A stretch of 64,000 nt of DNA from Agrobacterium vitis (GTDB taxonomy: Bacteria > Pseudomonadota > Alphaproteobacteria > Rhizobiales > Rhizobiaceae). The stretch covers positions 1,161,001 to 1,225,000 of the forward strand of contig NZ_JACXXJ020000003.1 of the NCBI RefSeq assembly GCF_014926405.1. Reading direction: 5' to 3'. Under the pieces are notes generated by a model. That model worked only from the letters and a program-made list of their open reading frames with translations, was not told the origin of the DNA and did no database searches. Below are positions 54,163-63,117 of this stretch, piece after piece. The translations under genes and the position numbers were made by a program. How positions within the stretch are numbered: the first letter of the stretch is position 1; each line of letters begins with the position of its first letter.

Positions 54163-54686
54163 TGTGGGGGCTTTGGCGGTATCATGGGTGCGCCCATCTT
54201 CTGGAAGGCACTCCAATGCTCACGCAGCTTTCCATTCCGCACCCGAAAAACGGTGAGAATATACCAATCGTAGGTTTGCCCTGGGGCAGTAGGATCAGGC
54301 ATCGGATGCTTCATCATCACGCATCCCAACTCCCCCTCGACGACGACGCTGACCACCGGAGGCGCCGGACCTCTATCCACCGGCACTTTTTTGAAATACT
54401 CGATCAGATTGGCCAACCCATTACCGTTCGCATTCGGATCATGCTGAATATAGTCGTTGTCGGCATATTTCGTCATGATCTCGACGACATTCTCTTCGAC
54501 CGCCTTGGCGCGCACCATCTTGGCAAGGTCGACCTGAAAATCGACAAGAAGGCGCTTTTTTGCAGCCACTTCCGGTGACGGCGATGCCGACACGGCCGCA
54601 ATATAATCCTCCCTGTCCAGCCAGGTTTCATAAAGTTTCGGCTCGTGAATATGAGCGACACCGTCAATAATCGTGAAATCGCTCAT
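54159..54686 (-). CDS. SnoaL-like (NTF2 fold) protein
   Basis: A 175-residue protein. YADNDYIQHDPNANGNGLAN is the SnoaL-like core with the IQHDP motif, followed by VSVVVEGELGCVMMKHPMP and DWYILTVFRVRNGKLREHWS, the cone-shaped NTF2 fold. Such proteins act as small isomerases, cyclases or hydratases without cofactor. The start at 54686 lies 4 nt after the stop of the monooxygenase gene, indicating tight coupling. It ends within a repeat unit. Confidence 0.85.
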   Translation of the reverse strand: MSDFTIIDGVAHIHEPKLYETWLDREDYIAAVSASPSPEVAAKKRLLVDFQVDLAKMVRAKAVEENVVEIMTKYADNDYIQHDPNANGNGLANLIEYFKKVPVDRGPAPPVVSVVVEGELGCVMMKHPMPDPTAPGQTYDWYILTVFRVRNGKLREHWSAFQKMGAPMIPPKPPH

Positions 54687-54690
54687 ATAC

Positions 54691-56097
54691 TTAAGACCCC
54701 TTCGCTTCCAGATTAACGCGTTCCGGCACGGCACCGGCAAACATTGGGAAAGGTGTAATGCCCAGGAGACGCCGACCATTCACCTCCGCTTGAGGATCAA
54801 GCCGAACGGCACCGTGGGATGCCAGTACACGAACGTCACGGACAAAGCGCTGGATAGGGTTGCTGAGCGACATGGTCGATGACCCAAGCGTCTTCTGCAG
54901 CAGGTTAATGGCGTCTTCGCAAAGGCTTGCAACGTAAGCGAGGGTCAAGCTGATCTCGGAGTCCTCGTCATGGGTAAAGTCTTGACCCTCCGCTGTCCGG
55001 GCATCGACCTGGTCTGCATAGCTCTCAATTGTCGCCTGGGCGACCTTGATCATGGCAAGAGCCTTGCCAGCAGCAACTTGCGCCGACGCCATGTCCGAGA
55101 TTGTCGGATACGGAAGTGAAAAAGGCGGACGCTTCTTGGCCTGCTCCGCAAAACACGAAAGTGCTCCACGCGCCATACCGAGCGCAATCGACATATCACA
55201 CAAGGACACGGTCACCAGATTGGCAAGCCCGCGCTGCTGATATCCAAAGCCCTGGTATCGCGTATGCAATTGCTGGAAACGCAGAGGATATTGGCTCAGA
55301 TCGAGAAACCGACGATCAGGCACAAAGACTTCTTCCTTGATGGCAAGGCTATTGCTGGCACTGCCAGACAAGCCCATGACGTGCCAGTCGTCCAAAATCT
55401 CATATTTCGAACGGTCAACGACAACAACGCCGCGCCCAGTACCACCAGCAACCTTCGGATCATATTCTATGCCCAGCATCGCCCATTTGGCGTGCTTGCA
55501 CCCGCTACCGAATGCCCAGCGACCCTTGACCATCCAGCCGCCTTCGACTTTGCGACCTTCTCCGACTTTCGTCGCAAAAACGGACGCGCCGACAACGGTA
55601 GGGCCAGCCCAACCTCGGGTATCTTCAAGAACTTCTCCAACAACCTCGCCCTCAAGGGCCAGCAGGTTCTTCACTCCAACGGCGACGAAACCAGCCCAGC
55701 CAGCCGATCCATCCGCCTCGCCCAGCGTGGCGATAATCTCGACCAGATCCCGCGCACCAAGGGCATATCCGCCCCATTCAGCAGGCATGGCCATCTTGTA
55801 GATACCGATATCGCTGAGCGCCTTGAGAACATCCGGCGTCAAGGCGCCAATCTTCTCGCCTTCGCGCGCCTGCTCCCGAATAAGGGGAATAAGCGCCCGG
55901 GCCTTATCGCGGATATCACGACCCTTATCGGTCAACCATTTCGACTCGACAGGCGCTGAAGGCACTGCGGGCGACATTGGGGGAAGGCCAGACATGGGCG
56001 GCAAACCGGGCATGGGTGGCATGCCTGGAGCGGGCTGCCCACTGGGCGCGGGCGGCAGGCCGGGCATAAGCGACAAGTCACTAGAAAGAGCGGACAT
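54691..56097 (-). CDS. Acyl-CoA-dehydrogenase-like flavin monooxygenase with Pro/Met/Gly-rich N-terminus
   Basis: A 468-residue flavoprotein of the group D (HsaA, HpaH C2) type. The core, from about residue 52 (KWLTDKGRDIRDKARALIPL), has MAMPAEWGGYALGARDLVEI, SAGWAGFVAVGVKNLL, VKGRWAFGSGCKHAKWAMLG (flavin and substrate loop) and the C-terminal helices with FVRDVRVLASHGAVRLDPQ, where the Arg and His positions are typical. It would hydroxylate a phenol using reduced flavin from the partner reductase. Residues 8-50 are an unusual extension of PGLPP, PGMPPMPGLPP and SGLPPMSP repeats, absent from relatives I know. GGAGG precedes the ATG. A TetR gene is divergent. Confidence 0.88.
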   Translation of the reverse strand: MSALSSDLSLMPGLPPAPSGQPAPGMPPMPGLPPMSGLPPMSPAVPSAPVESKWLTDKGRDIRDKARALIPLIREQAREGEKIGALTPDVLKALSDIGIYKMAMPAEWGGYALGARDLVEIIATLGEADGSAGWAGFVAVGVKNLLALEGEVVGEVLEDTRGWAGPTVVGASVFATKVGEGRKVEGGWMVKGRWAFGSGCKHAKWAMLGIEYDPKVAGGTGRGVVVVDRSKYEILDDWHVMGLSGSASNSLAIKEEVFVPDRRFLDLSQYPLRFQQLHTRYQGFGYQQRGLANLVTVSLCDMSIALGMARGALSCFAEQAKKRPPFSLPYPTISDMASAQVAAGKALAMIKVAQATIESYADQVDARTAEGQDFTHDEDSEISLTLAYVASLCEDAINLLQKTLGSSTMSLSNPIQRFVRDVRVLASHGAVRLDPQAEVNGRRLLGITPFPMFAGAVPERVNLEAKGS

Positions 56098-56139
56098 CCT
56101 TGAATTACCTCCATATTTCCAAGACGTGATGCTGTTCTA

Positions 56140-56156
56140 AACGGTACAGTACAGTT
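56140..56156. promoter_or_regulatory. Likely TetR operator between monooxygenase and regulator genes
   Basis: AACGGTACAGTACAGTT is a 17-bp imperfect palindrome with seven of eight pairs symmetric around a central A. It lies 43 bp before the monooxygenase start, in the 229-bp divergent spacer shared with the TetR gene, at a position expected for repression of the operon promoter. Confidence 0.6.
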
Positions 56157-56326
56157 ATGTCAATTGATTTTTTTCAAAGCCTCGGAGATTGCACTTTTGT
56201 GAAGGAAGGTTAAGAAACTAAGCCCTTGATTGCCCCTCTTTTTGGACAGAGACCACGCGCCGTGCCTGTGACATGCCTCCCTTGGGGGCCTTGAATGGAC
56301 TGCTGCGCTCATGTAGGAGCTGAGGT

Positions 56327-57010
56327 ATGCCTCATCCACGAAACAAGAATTCTAGATCAAAACGAGAGTTGATCATGGCCGCTGCCGTCGATCTGCTTTT
56401 GGCCAATGGATATGAGAGAACCTCTATGGATGCGGTGGCCGCCAAGGCCGGCGTTTCAAAGACGACTGTCTATGCGCATTTTTCCGACAAGCTTGAATTA
56501 TTTCATGCCGTCATGACACATGCCGCTTCCGATTTCGCGCTGGACCTCGGCAGCGTTGTGGAAAGTCGATCCGTCGCAGATCCCCTGGAGCAACTGACAA
56601 GCGTGCTGCTTGAGGTCGTCAAAGCCGCATCCGCCCCCGAGCTGACCGCCTATTTCCGGGTTCTCATTGCAGAAATTGACAGGCGCAGCGAACTGCAAGC
56701 CATGTCTGATCAGGTCCAGTCAGATATGCCTGACGTGATCCGCATCATTGCCTCGCTCATCGTGAAAGTTGCCGCCACCCGCGGCTATGTCGTTGAAGAT
56801 CCTGAACGCTATGCCACATTGCTGGTGCGCATGACAGCACCGGGAACTCAGTTCGACATCCTCGTCGCAAACTTCCGGCCCTCGGACGAAATCCTCGCAG
56901 CCCATATCGGCCTCATCGTCAGCATCTTCTTCGATGGCATCGGACCGAAAGACAGCGACACCAAGGTCGTAAACCTACCCCCGCTCTATCTCTATCCAAT
57001 CAGACGATAA
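56327..57010 (+). CDS. TetR/AcrR-family regulator
   Basis: A 227-residue regulator. The helix-turn-helix is MDAVAAKAGVSKTTVYAHFS at about residues 36-55, after the basic start MPHPRNKNSRSKREL. The C-terminal ligand-binding domain (TAYFRVLIAEIDRRSELQAM) is of the AcrR C-terminal type. Divergent from the monooxygenase operon, it is the probable repressor, relieved by the aromatic substrate or an early intermediate. The start could be the ATG at 56327 or one further in. Confidence 0.88.
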   Translation: MPHPRNKNSRSKRELIMAAAVDLLLANGYERTSMDAVAAKAGVSKTTVYAHFSDKLELFHAVMTHAASDFALDLGSVVESRSVADPLEQLTSVLLEVVKAASAPELTAYFRVLIAEIDRRSELQAMSDQVQSDMPDVIRIIASLIVKVAATRGYVVEDPERYATLLVRMTAPGTQFDILVANFRPSDEILAAHIGLIVSIFFDGIGPKDSDTKVVNLPPLYLYPIRR

Positions 57011-57411
57011 AATTCAGGCCTGGGTTTTTAACAGCATCAATAATCGACCGGCATCCACAAATCGTGCTTGCTGTCCACCGGGCTTTCCACAAGGCGACAA
57101 CTGTATTATCAAAAAGATGATCATGTCGTTCTCGTCGAATGGACTTGACATTTGCTAGGCCAACTGTGGCAATCTGGAGTGCGCGCAAACGGAATCAAAT
57201 GTTGAAGTGGGACCACTGGAGCATTTCGAGGAAAAGTGGCGCGCGGCTTTACATCTAGAAATTTATAAAAACAAAGATTTAGAGAATTTCTGCGTTTCAA
57301 CCAAATGCAGAAAGTCTGTAGCATCCGACATCAAAGGCCGTGGGAGGTTTAATCAGCCTATCGAATGATTGGGAGCAGTATATTCGCAGACAAGCACGGG
57401 GAGGAGACCGG
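57011..57411. other. Spacer upstream of the TPR protein gene
   Basis: About 400 bp with no gene. At 57219-57250, GAGCATTTCGAGGAAAAGTG resembles half of repeat unit 1 but is too eroded to be sure. The final 70 bp are open in frame with the TPR protein and could extend it. Confidence 0.4.
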
Positions 57412-59196
57412 GTGGAAAAGAATACGAGTGCGACTTCGATCATCTGCGTATCATCTCATGACGCTGCGCCAAGTGTGGGCACGGCAGACACAGAATTGGC
57501 AAGCCCGACACCGGGACAGATACGCGAGGCGCTGGATCAACTCTGCAACGGCAATACATTCGCAACGGCAAAGCGCTCCCGACAATTGCTACAGTATCTT
57601 GTCGAGGAGGCGCTCGCGGGTCGCGCGAATGCCATTGGCGAACATGCAATCGCTCAGGACGTATTCGGCAAAGATGAGCATTTCGATCCGCGGATCGATA
57701 CATGTGTCCGGACCGAAGCCTGGCGTCTTCGCAACAGATTGCAAAGCTATTACGAACATGAGGGACGCTTCGATGTCGTGAGGGTGGCCTTCATGCCCCG
57801 CTCACTCGTGCCAATCTTCTCCTCGCAGCCATCCTTACCCGCGGCGGATATAAAAGATTTTCCGCGCCGGATTGCCATTCATCTGGACAGCGAACCCAAT
57901 GCGGGCGAGAACGAACAGCGTCTGGCGCGACAGCTATCCGAAGAGATCGCCAGCAGCCTTTTCAAGCTTTCTTCGATAGTCCCGGTCCTTCCCGGTGGAG
58001 CGAGTAGATCAGAGCTGGAGTTACGCTGCGCCATTCGCTCAGATGAGCAATGGATCAGGATCGTGACGACAATGGTCGATCTGGATGGCTTGGTTCAGGG
58101 AAGCAAAACATTTTCTTTCCCACAAAATTCCGAGAGACCCTCTCCCACCTTGATAGCCAATGCCATCGGCGAAATGGTTTCAGATTCGCTGTCACGCAAC
58201 ATCCTGAGTCAGGCGGTGAACATACCATGCCATTCTGACGAGAACGAGAACCGGTTTCTTGACCAGCTTCTGCGCGGTTCCCACATCAACCGGCGTGAGC
58301 GGTTGATCGAGCTGCGCGCCGCCGTCTTGCGCTATGAACAAATCATCTCCGACGACCCCTTGGATCAATTGTCTCACCGGAGGCTTATTGGCGCTTTAGG
58401 ACAGTTTTTATCGCTTGCGCCGGGCTCAATATCCAGGGTGATGCCCAAGCTGGCCGCTTCTGCCCACAGCGCTTTGTCGCTGAATGGCAACCTCAGCGAC
58501 GTCTGGCTGATCTTGGGTTGGGCTTCGAGCTACGCCTATGACTGGCCACAGACCGAAGGCGCATGCCGCCAGGCCATTGCCATCACCCCGCTCGACCCTT
58601 CGCCCTATATATTGCTTGCATTGACCTATCTGCAAAGTGGACAGATCGTTTCTGCGCTGCAAATAGCGGAGGAAGCGATCAATCTCGATCCTTATTCCCC
58701 AATGGTGGCCAATGTCTATGCGCTAACGCTGAATGCAGCCCGCCGTTTCAGGGAGGCAGCGAAAGTCGCACGCGACGCCCTTGATGCCGAACCCGGATTT
58801 GTTAAGTTACGGCTTACCTATGGAGAAGCCAAGCTCAACATGGGTCAGATTGATAGCGCTATCGAAGAATTTACCGCCGCCTCACGCATCATGACCGAAG
58901 ATGCCACGGCCTGTGGGCTGCTGGGACTAGCCTATGGGCTTTCAGGCGAAAGATCAGAGGCGGGTCGTCTTCTTTCCAGGGTGAAGCAGTCACCAAATCT
59001 GCGAGGCCAAGCTGTGCATGCGGAGGCGATGATCCATCTCGGATTAGGCGCTCGCGATGAAGCCATTAGCGCTTTGGAGCTGGCGGTGACACGAAGAGGC
59101 ACACCAGGGCTGTTTCTGGCAAATGCCGTTTTCGATCCCATTCGGGATGACAGCCGCTTTTCCAGAATTCAGCACCAGATGGAGCTGGCACATTAG
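57412..59196 (+). CDS. TPR-repeat protein with adenylate-cyclase-associated N-terminal domain
   Basis: A 594-residue protein. The N-terminal region reads RSRQLLQYLVEEALAGRANA, IAQDVFGKDEHFDPRIDTCV and RTEAWRLRNRLQSYY, a conserved module often found at the front of adenylate cyclase-like and TPR regulators, likely DNA-binding or protein-binding. The last 220 residues are tetratricopeptide repeats (VWLILGWASSYAYDWPQTEG, PYILLALTYLQSGQIVSALQ, MVANVYALTLNAARRFREAA). No catalytic cyclase domain is present. The GTG at 57412 follows GGGGAGGAGACCG; the earlier ATG at 57340 lacks a site. It is probably a cytoplasmic regulator with unknown partners. Confidence 0.75.
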   Translation: MEKNTSATSIICVSSHDAAPSVGTADTELASPTPGQIREALDQLCNGNTFATAKRSRQLLQYLVEEALAGRANAIGEHAIAQDVFGKDEHFDPRIDTCVRTEAWRLRNRLQSYYEHEGRFDVVRVAFMPRSLVPIFSSQPSLPAADIKDFPRRIAIHLDSEPNAGENEQRLARQLSEEIASSLFKLSSIVPVLPGGASRSELELRCAIRSDEQWIRIVTTMVDLDGLVQGSKTFSFPQNSERPSPTLIANAIGEMVSDSLSRNILSQAVNIPCHSDENENRFLDQLLRGSHINRRERLIELRAAVLRYEQIISDDPLDQLSHRRLIGALGQFLSLAPGSISRVMPKLAASAHSALSLNGNLSDVWLILGWASSYAYDWPQTEGACRQAIAITPLDPSPYILLALTYLQSGQIVSALQIAEEAINLDPYSPMVANVYALTLNAARRFREAAKVARDALDAEPGFVKLRLTYGEAKLNMGQIDSAIEEFTAASRIMTEDATACGLLGLAYGLSGERSEAGRLLSRVKQSPNLRGQAVHAEAMIHLGLGARDEAISALELAVTRRGTPGLFLANAVFDPIRDDSRFSRIQHQMELAH

Positions 59197-59357
59197 GCCC
59201 AATATGTCGGCAACAAGGCCGTGTGAGCACCCTAAAACACATCGACCGCAGGAAGCAGTCATGCTGCCAATGGGGTAATTGCACTATGCCGATCTCATGG
59301 GGCGCTCCACCAAGGTCTTCGCTGACGCAGTGGTCGACGATATAAAAACCCGTTCGA

Positions 59358-60560
59358 TCAGACTTTCACACGCTGCACGCCGATTGCGATAATGGAGGCC
59401 AGCACTGTGTATGCACAGCACGCCAGCGCCTGCCATGACAAAGGAAAGCCGGCATCAATCAGCAATCCCATGATCACAGGTGAAGCACCGCTTGCTATAA
59501 CAGATCCGGCTTCGACCGCAGAGCGCACGCGCGCCAGCTCATTGGCTCCAAAAAGTTCGACCCAAAGCGCGGTGGCAAGCGTGGACCCGAAGGCGGAGGA
59601 TATGCCCATCAGAACCATATAGACCAGCGCAACCCATGACGAGGAAAGCAATCCCAATGCAAGCATTCCAATGGCTTGTGGCAAGAGAAAATAAGGCAGA
59701 ATTCGCTTCGTTCCAAAACGGTCGATAACCGGACCAATCACCACGACGGAGACCGCCTGTACAATGGCAAAGACCACAAATCCGGCAGCGAGCCATGTGA
59801 TGTCCCAGTGCTTCTGCTCCGCCAGGCGGCCTTGATGGAAGAAGAAGCCTGTAACGATGAAGGGGCTTGCCAGAACAGCTGGCAGGGTCATGAGGAGCCG
59901 TCGGTCGAGCAACAAGGATGTCCGCCTGGGCTCGGTTGAGGCCTGTCCTTTGGGCCTGCGCTGACGCAAAGGCCGATCGCCCGCCCTTGGCAAGACCGCG
60001 AGTGCTACGCCGACAGCGGCGAAGACAAAGAGCGCGTTGATAGCCCAGGATGCACGCCAACCGAACGTGTCGTTCATCGTTACTCCGGCCAGTGGAAAAG
60101 TAGCCTGCGCGACAGACATGCCCAGAGCGATAATGCCGAGCGCTTTACCAGCATCTGCTGGAAACGTGCGGGCTGTTGCAGTCAGCGCCGTATGAACCAT
60201 CAGGCCCTGGCCGCCCAGGCGCAGGAGGTAGAACGCAAGTAGGAGCACATAGACATTGGGGCTGAACGACACCAGTCCACATGCGCAAGCCAGCAGAACG
60301 GCCACCGCCCAACTGAACGCTCTTACCGTTGTGTAGTCGATCAGGCGACCGGCCCAGGTGAGTGTCACGGCGCTTAAAAACGTGCCTATTGCATAGACAG
60401 TCCCCAAGCCACCGTCGCTTAAACGAAAAGCGTCTCGAAAATGCGCCCCCGAGATCGAAATGAAATAGGTTTGGCCGAAACTCGAAATGGCCAGAAGCAT
60501 TGCGCCAAATGTCAGATGCTGCCAATTGCGGCTGGAAAATTCCCAATAGTTTTTGATCAT
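59358..60560 (-). CDS. Major facilitator superfamily transporter
   Basis: A 400-residue transporter with twelve hydrophobic helices. TWAGRLIDYTTVRAFSWAVA is the loop 2-3 motif in altered form, GGQGLMVHTALTATARTFPA and GKALGIIALGMSVAQATFPL fit helices 4-5, and VVIGPVIDRFGTKRILPYFL is the motif of the second half. The central loop is basic (RAGDRPLRQRRPKGQASTEP). Substrate unknown. It is convergent with the TPR gene and stands alone. Confidence 0.88.
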   Translation of the reverse strand: MIKNYWEFSSRNWQHLTFGAMLLAISSFGQTYFISISGAHFRDAFRLSDGGLGTVYAIGTFLSAVTLTWAGRLIDYTTVRAFSWAVAVLLACACGLVSFSPNVYVLLLAFYLLRLGGQGLMVHTALTATARTFPADAGKALGIIALGMSVAQATFPLAGVTMNDTFGWRASWAINALFVFAAVGVALAVLPRAGDRPLRQRRPKGQASTEPRRTSLLLDRRLLMTLPAVLASPFIVTGFFFHQGRLAEQKHWDITWLAAGFVVFAIVQAVSVVVIGPVIDRFGTKRILPYFLLPQAIGMLALGLLSSSWVALVYMVLMGISSAFGSTLATALWVELFGANELARVRSAVEAGSVIASGASPVIMGLLIDAGFPLSWQALACCAYTVLASIIAIGVQRVKV

Positions 60561-60666
60561 TCTGGACTTTCAAACAAGGACAATGGCGCTAGCCAGAGTT
60601 CCTGCATGTTACATTACAGCGCTGTGCGTTGTAAAAAACGCACAGAAAAGAGTGTTCGCTTCGAGA

Positions 60667-61521
60667 TCAGCGGAAAATCAACACAGGCACTTTGCAGGCC
60701 CGGATCATTTCCGTTGTCGTTGACCCTAGGAAAAGTGCGCGCAGCCTGGAATGGCTATAGGCGCCCATTATGAGCAGGTCGCATTCCTCACGCTCGACAA
60801 TGTCAGAAATCGCCTTATCCGGTTGCCCTGCAACAATGGCCGTCTCAACCGGCACATCCGCATCCGTAAACCTAAGCTTACCTTCAACAAGGGCTTGACG
60901 GGCTTCCGGCGTATCGTCCCCCACCGTTACCAGTTTGATAGAGAGCCCGGCAAACATCGGATTCCCTGATATATAGTCAACCGCCTTCATCGCCATCGCG
61001 CCGCCGTCATAGGCGATCAGCACTTTGTGGATCGGCTTGAAGGCACGTGATGCGATGGCGATCATCTTGTGACTGGAGCGGACTACCCGTTCGAGATTTG
61101 AGCCAAGGTGCAGTTGCGCAAAATCGGCGCCTTCGCCACGCTTGCCAATCACGATCAGGTCGGCGCTTTCCTCCAGCTCTTGCAGGGTTTCAGCCAGATC
61201 GCCATTGCGCAGCATGGTGTTGACGCTATCGATGCCCATGGTTTGAAGGCGCGCCTTTGCGTCTTCCAACAAAAGCCGTCCACGGTGTTGGGCGGTTCTT
61301 GCTTTTTGCGCGTCCAGTTCCGCCAGTTCCGCCAGAAGCGCCGTTCGGGCGCCCAAGCCGATATTGCCGCTGAGATTGACCGGCTCCGTGGAAAGGTCTC
61401 GACGGCCAATGACATGCAGAATGTCCACGGACACCTCGGAACGGCCGGCAATCCATGCGATATGATCGCAGACGCTCTGGGCATATATCGAACCGTCTAT
61501 CAGTCCTATGATCTTGATCAT
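60667..61521 (-). CDS. Universal stress protein with two UspA domains
   Basis: A 284-residue tandem UspA protein. Domain 1 (residues 1-145) starts MIKIIGLIDGSIYAQSVCDH and ends with DLIVIGKRGEGAD. Domain 2 (about 155-284) starts HKVLIAYDGGAMAMKAVDYI and ends with CDLLIMGAYSHSRLRALFLG-STT, the ATP-binding GxxxxS/T pattern. It is cytosolic and probably protects under stress. The start at 61521 follows GAGGGAGA. It lies 11 nt after the SulP transporter stop, a common pairing of SulP transporters with stress proteins. Confidence 0.9.
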   Translation of the reverse strand: MIKIIGLIDGSIYAQSVCDHIAWIAGRSEVSVDILHVIGRRDLSTEPVNLSGNIGLGARTALLAELAELDAQKARTAQHRGRLLLEDAKARLQTMGIDSVNTMLRNGDLAETLQELEESADLIVIGKRGEGADFAQLHLGSNLERVVRSSHKMIAIASRAFKPIHKVLIAYDGGAMAMKAVDYISGNPMFAGLSIKLVTVGDDTPEARQALVEGKLRFTDADVPVETAIVAGQPDKAISDIVEREECDLLIMGAYSHSRLRALFLGSTTTEMIRACKVPVLIFR

Positions 61522-61532
61522 GATTGTCTCCC

Positions 61533-63023
61533 TCAATGGCCCATAAGGCGTTCCATGGCGCCGGGCTTGTCGTGAATTGCGAGCTTGTCAACGATTGTCT
61601 CGCTTGCCCGGTTCAGTCCGAGGATAGAAACCTCGGCTCCCTCTCTGCGGAATTTCAGCACGATCATATCCAGTGCCGCGACACTGGATATGTCCCAGAT
61701 ATGGGCGCGGGATACGTCAATGATGACGTTTTCCAACGCTTCCTTGAATTCAAATGCCTGGTTGAAATCCTCGACGGAGGCGAAGAAGATTTGACCTTCG
61801 ACCTTATAAGTGCGCGTTTTACCATCCGGTGAGAGGGTCGAGGTTATCTGGAATATCTGGGCGATTTTCCAGGCGAAGAAAACCGCCGATAACAGCACGC
61901 CAACCAGGACACCGACGGCCAGATTATGGGTGGCGACGACGCCGATCACCGTGGAGATCATCACGAAAGAGGACGAGCGCGGGTGATCCTTCAAATTGCG
62001 GATCGATGACCAGGAAAAGGTGCCAATGGAAACCATGATCATGATCGCCACTAGAGCGGCCATGGGAATTTGACGCACCCATTGCCCAAGCACGAGAATC
62101 ATGAACAGCAGGAAAACACCGGCGCACAAACTCGACAATCTGCCGCGCCCCCCGGATTTCACATTGATCATCGACTGGCCGATCATCGCGCAGCCTGCCA
62201 TGCCCCCCAAAAACCCGGTTATCGTATTGGCAACTCCCTGGCCGATGCATTCGCGGTTCTTGTTGCTCGGCGTATCCGTCAATTCATCGACAATCGCAGC
62301 TGTCATCAGCGTTTCAAGCAGGCCGACAACGGCAACTGCCGCGGAATAGGGCAGAATGATCAGAAACGTTTCAACATTCAGAGGGATATTGGGAAGGAGC
62401 AGGACCGGCAACGTCGAGGGCAACTCACCCATGTCGCCGACAGTTCGAATGTCCAATCCGAAATAGATCGAAACCGCCGTCAACACGACAATACAGACGA
62501 GAGGCGACGGAATGGCCTTCGTCACATAAGGAAATAGATATATGATCGCCAAACCCGCCGCCACCAGCACATAGGTCAGTGCAGGGACATGGATCAGCTC
62601 CGGCAGCTGCGCCATAAAGATCAATATTGCCAATGCATTGACAAAGCCAGTCATGACGGACTTGGACACGAAACGCATCAGGCGGCCGAGTTTCAGCAGA
62701 CCGGCAACAATCTGGATGATGCCGGCCAATATGGTGGCGGCCAGCAGATATTCCACGCCATGGGTTTTGGCCAGCGTGATCATCAACACGGCGGTGGCGG
62801 CGGTGGCGGCAGAAATCATCCCGGGCCTGCCACCCACGAACGCGATCAGCACCGAAATGGAGAAGGATGCATAAAGGCCAACCTTGGGGTCGACGCCAGC
62901 GATGATGGAAAAGGCGATGGCTTCTGGAATAAGCGCCAGGGCCACAACGACGCCGGCCAGCGCATCCCCTTTGATATTACCGAACCACTCTGTTCGAGCT
63001 TGATGTAAACTATTGCTAGACAA
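61533..63023 (-). CDS. SulP-family anion transporter with STAS domain
   Basis: A 496-residue transporter. [20 protein letters not shown] is the SulP signature of helix 1, [20 protein letters not shown] the next, and about ten to twelve helices follow. The C-terminal STAS domain is at about 395-496 ([40 protein letters not shown]). The start is a TTG at 63023 preceded by AGGAG at 8 nt spacing; upstream in-frame codons have no site and would give an atypical N-terminus. It transports sulfate, bicarbonate or another anion. The short-loop form resembles the BicA-type clade, but the substrate is not shown. Confidence 0.88.
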   Translation of the reverse strand: MSSNSLHQARTEWFGNIKGDALAGVVVALALIPEAIAFSIIAGVDPKVGLYASFSISVLIAFVGGRPGMISAATAATAVLMITLAKTHGVEYLLAATILAGIIQIVAGLLKLGRLMRFVSKSVMTGFVNALAILIFMAQLPELIHVPALTYVLVAAGLAIIYLFPYVTKAIPSPLVCIVVLTAVSIYFGLDIRTVGDMGELPSTLPVLLLPNIPLNVETFLIILPYSAAVAVVGLLETLMTAAIVDELTDTPSNKNRECIGQGVANTITGFLGGMAGCAMIGQSMINVKSGGRGRLSSLCAGVFLLFMILVLGQWVRQIPMAALVAIMIMVSIGTFSWSSIRNLKDHPRSSSFVMISTVIGVVATHNLAVGVLVGVLLSAVFFAWKIAQIFQITSTLSPDGKTRTYKVEGQIFFASVEDFNQAFEFKEALENVIIDVSRAHIWDISSVAALDMIVLKFRREGAEVSILGLNRASETIVDKLAIHDKPGAMERLMGH

Positions 63024-63117
63024 TGATATTTCTCCTGACCGCCATATATTTCGGCCAATCTTGAGCAGAGCGCTGAATGCCCTGCAGGTGTAACGATGAA
63101 TGGATGAATGCCCGCGC

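Noticed and set aside
57219..57250. Further copy of repeat unit 1
   Set aside because: Only about half the unit is recognisable and no dyad partner is seen, so it is not counted as a copy.
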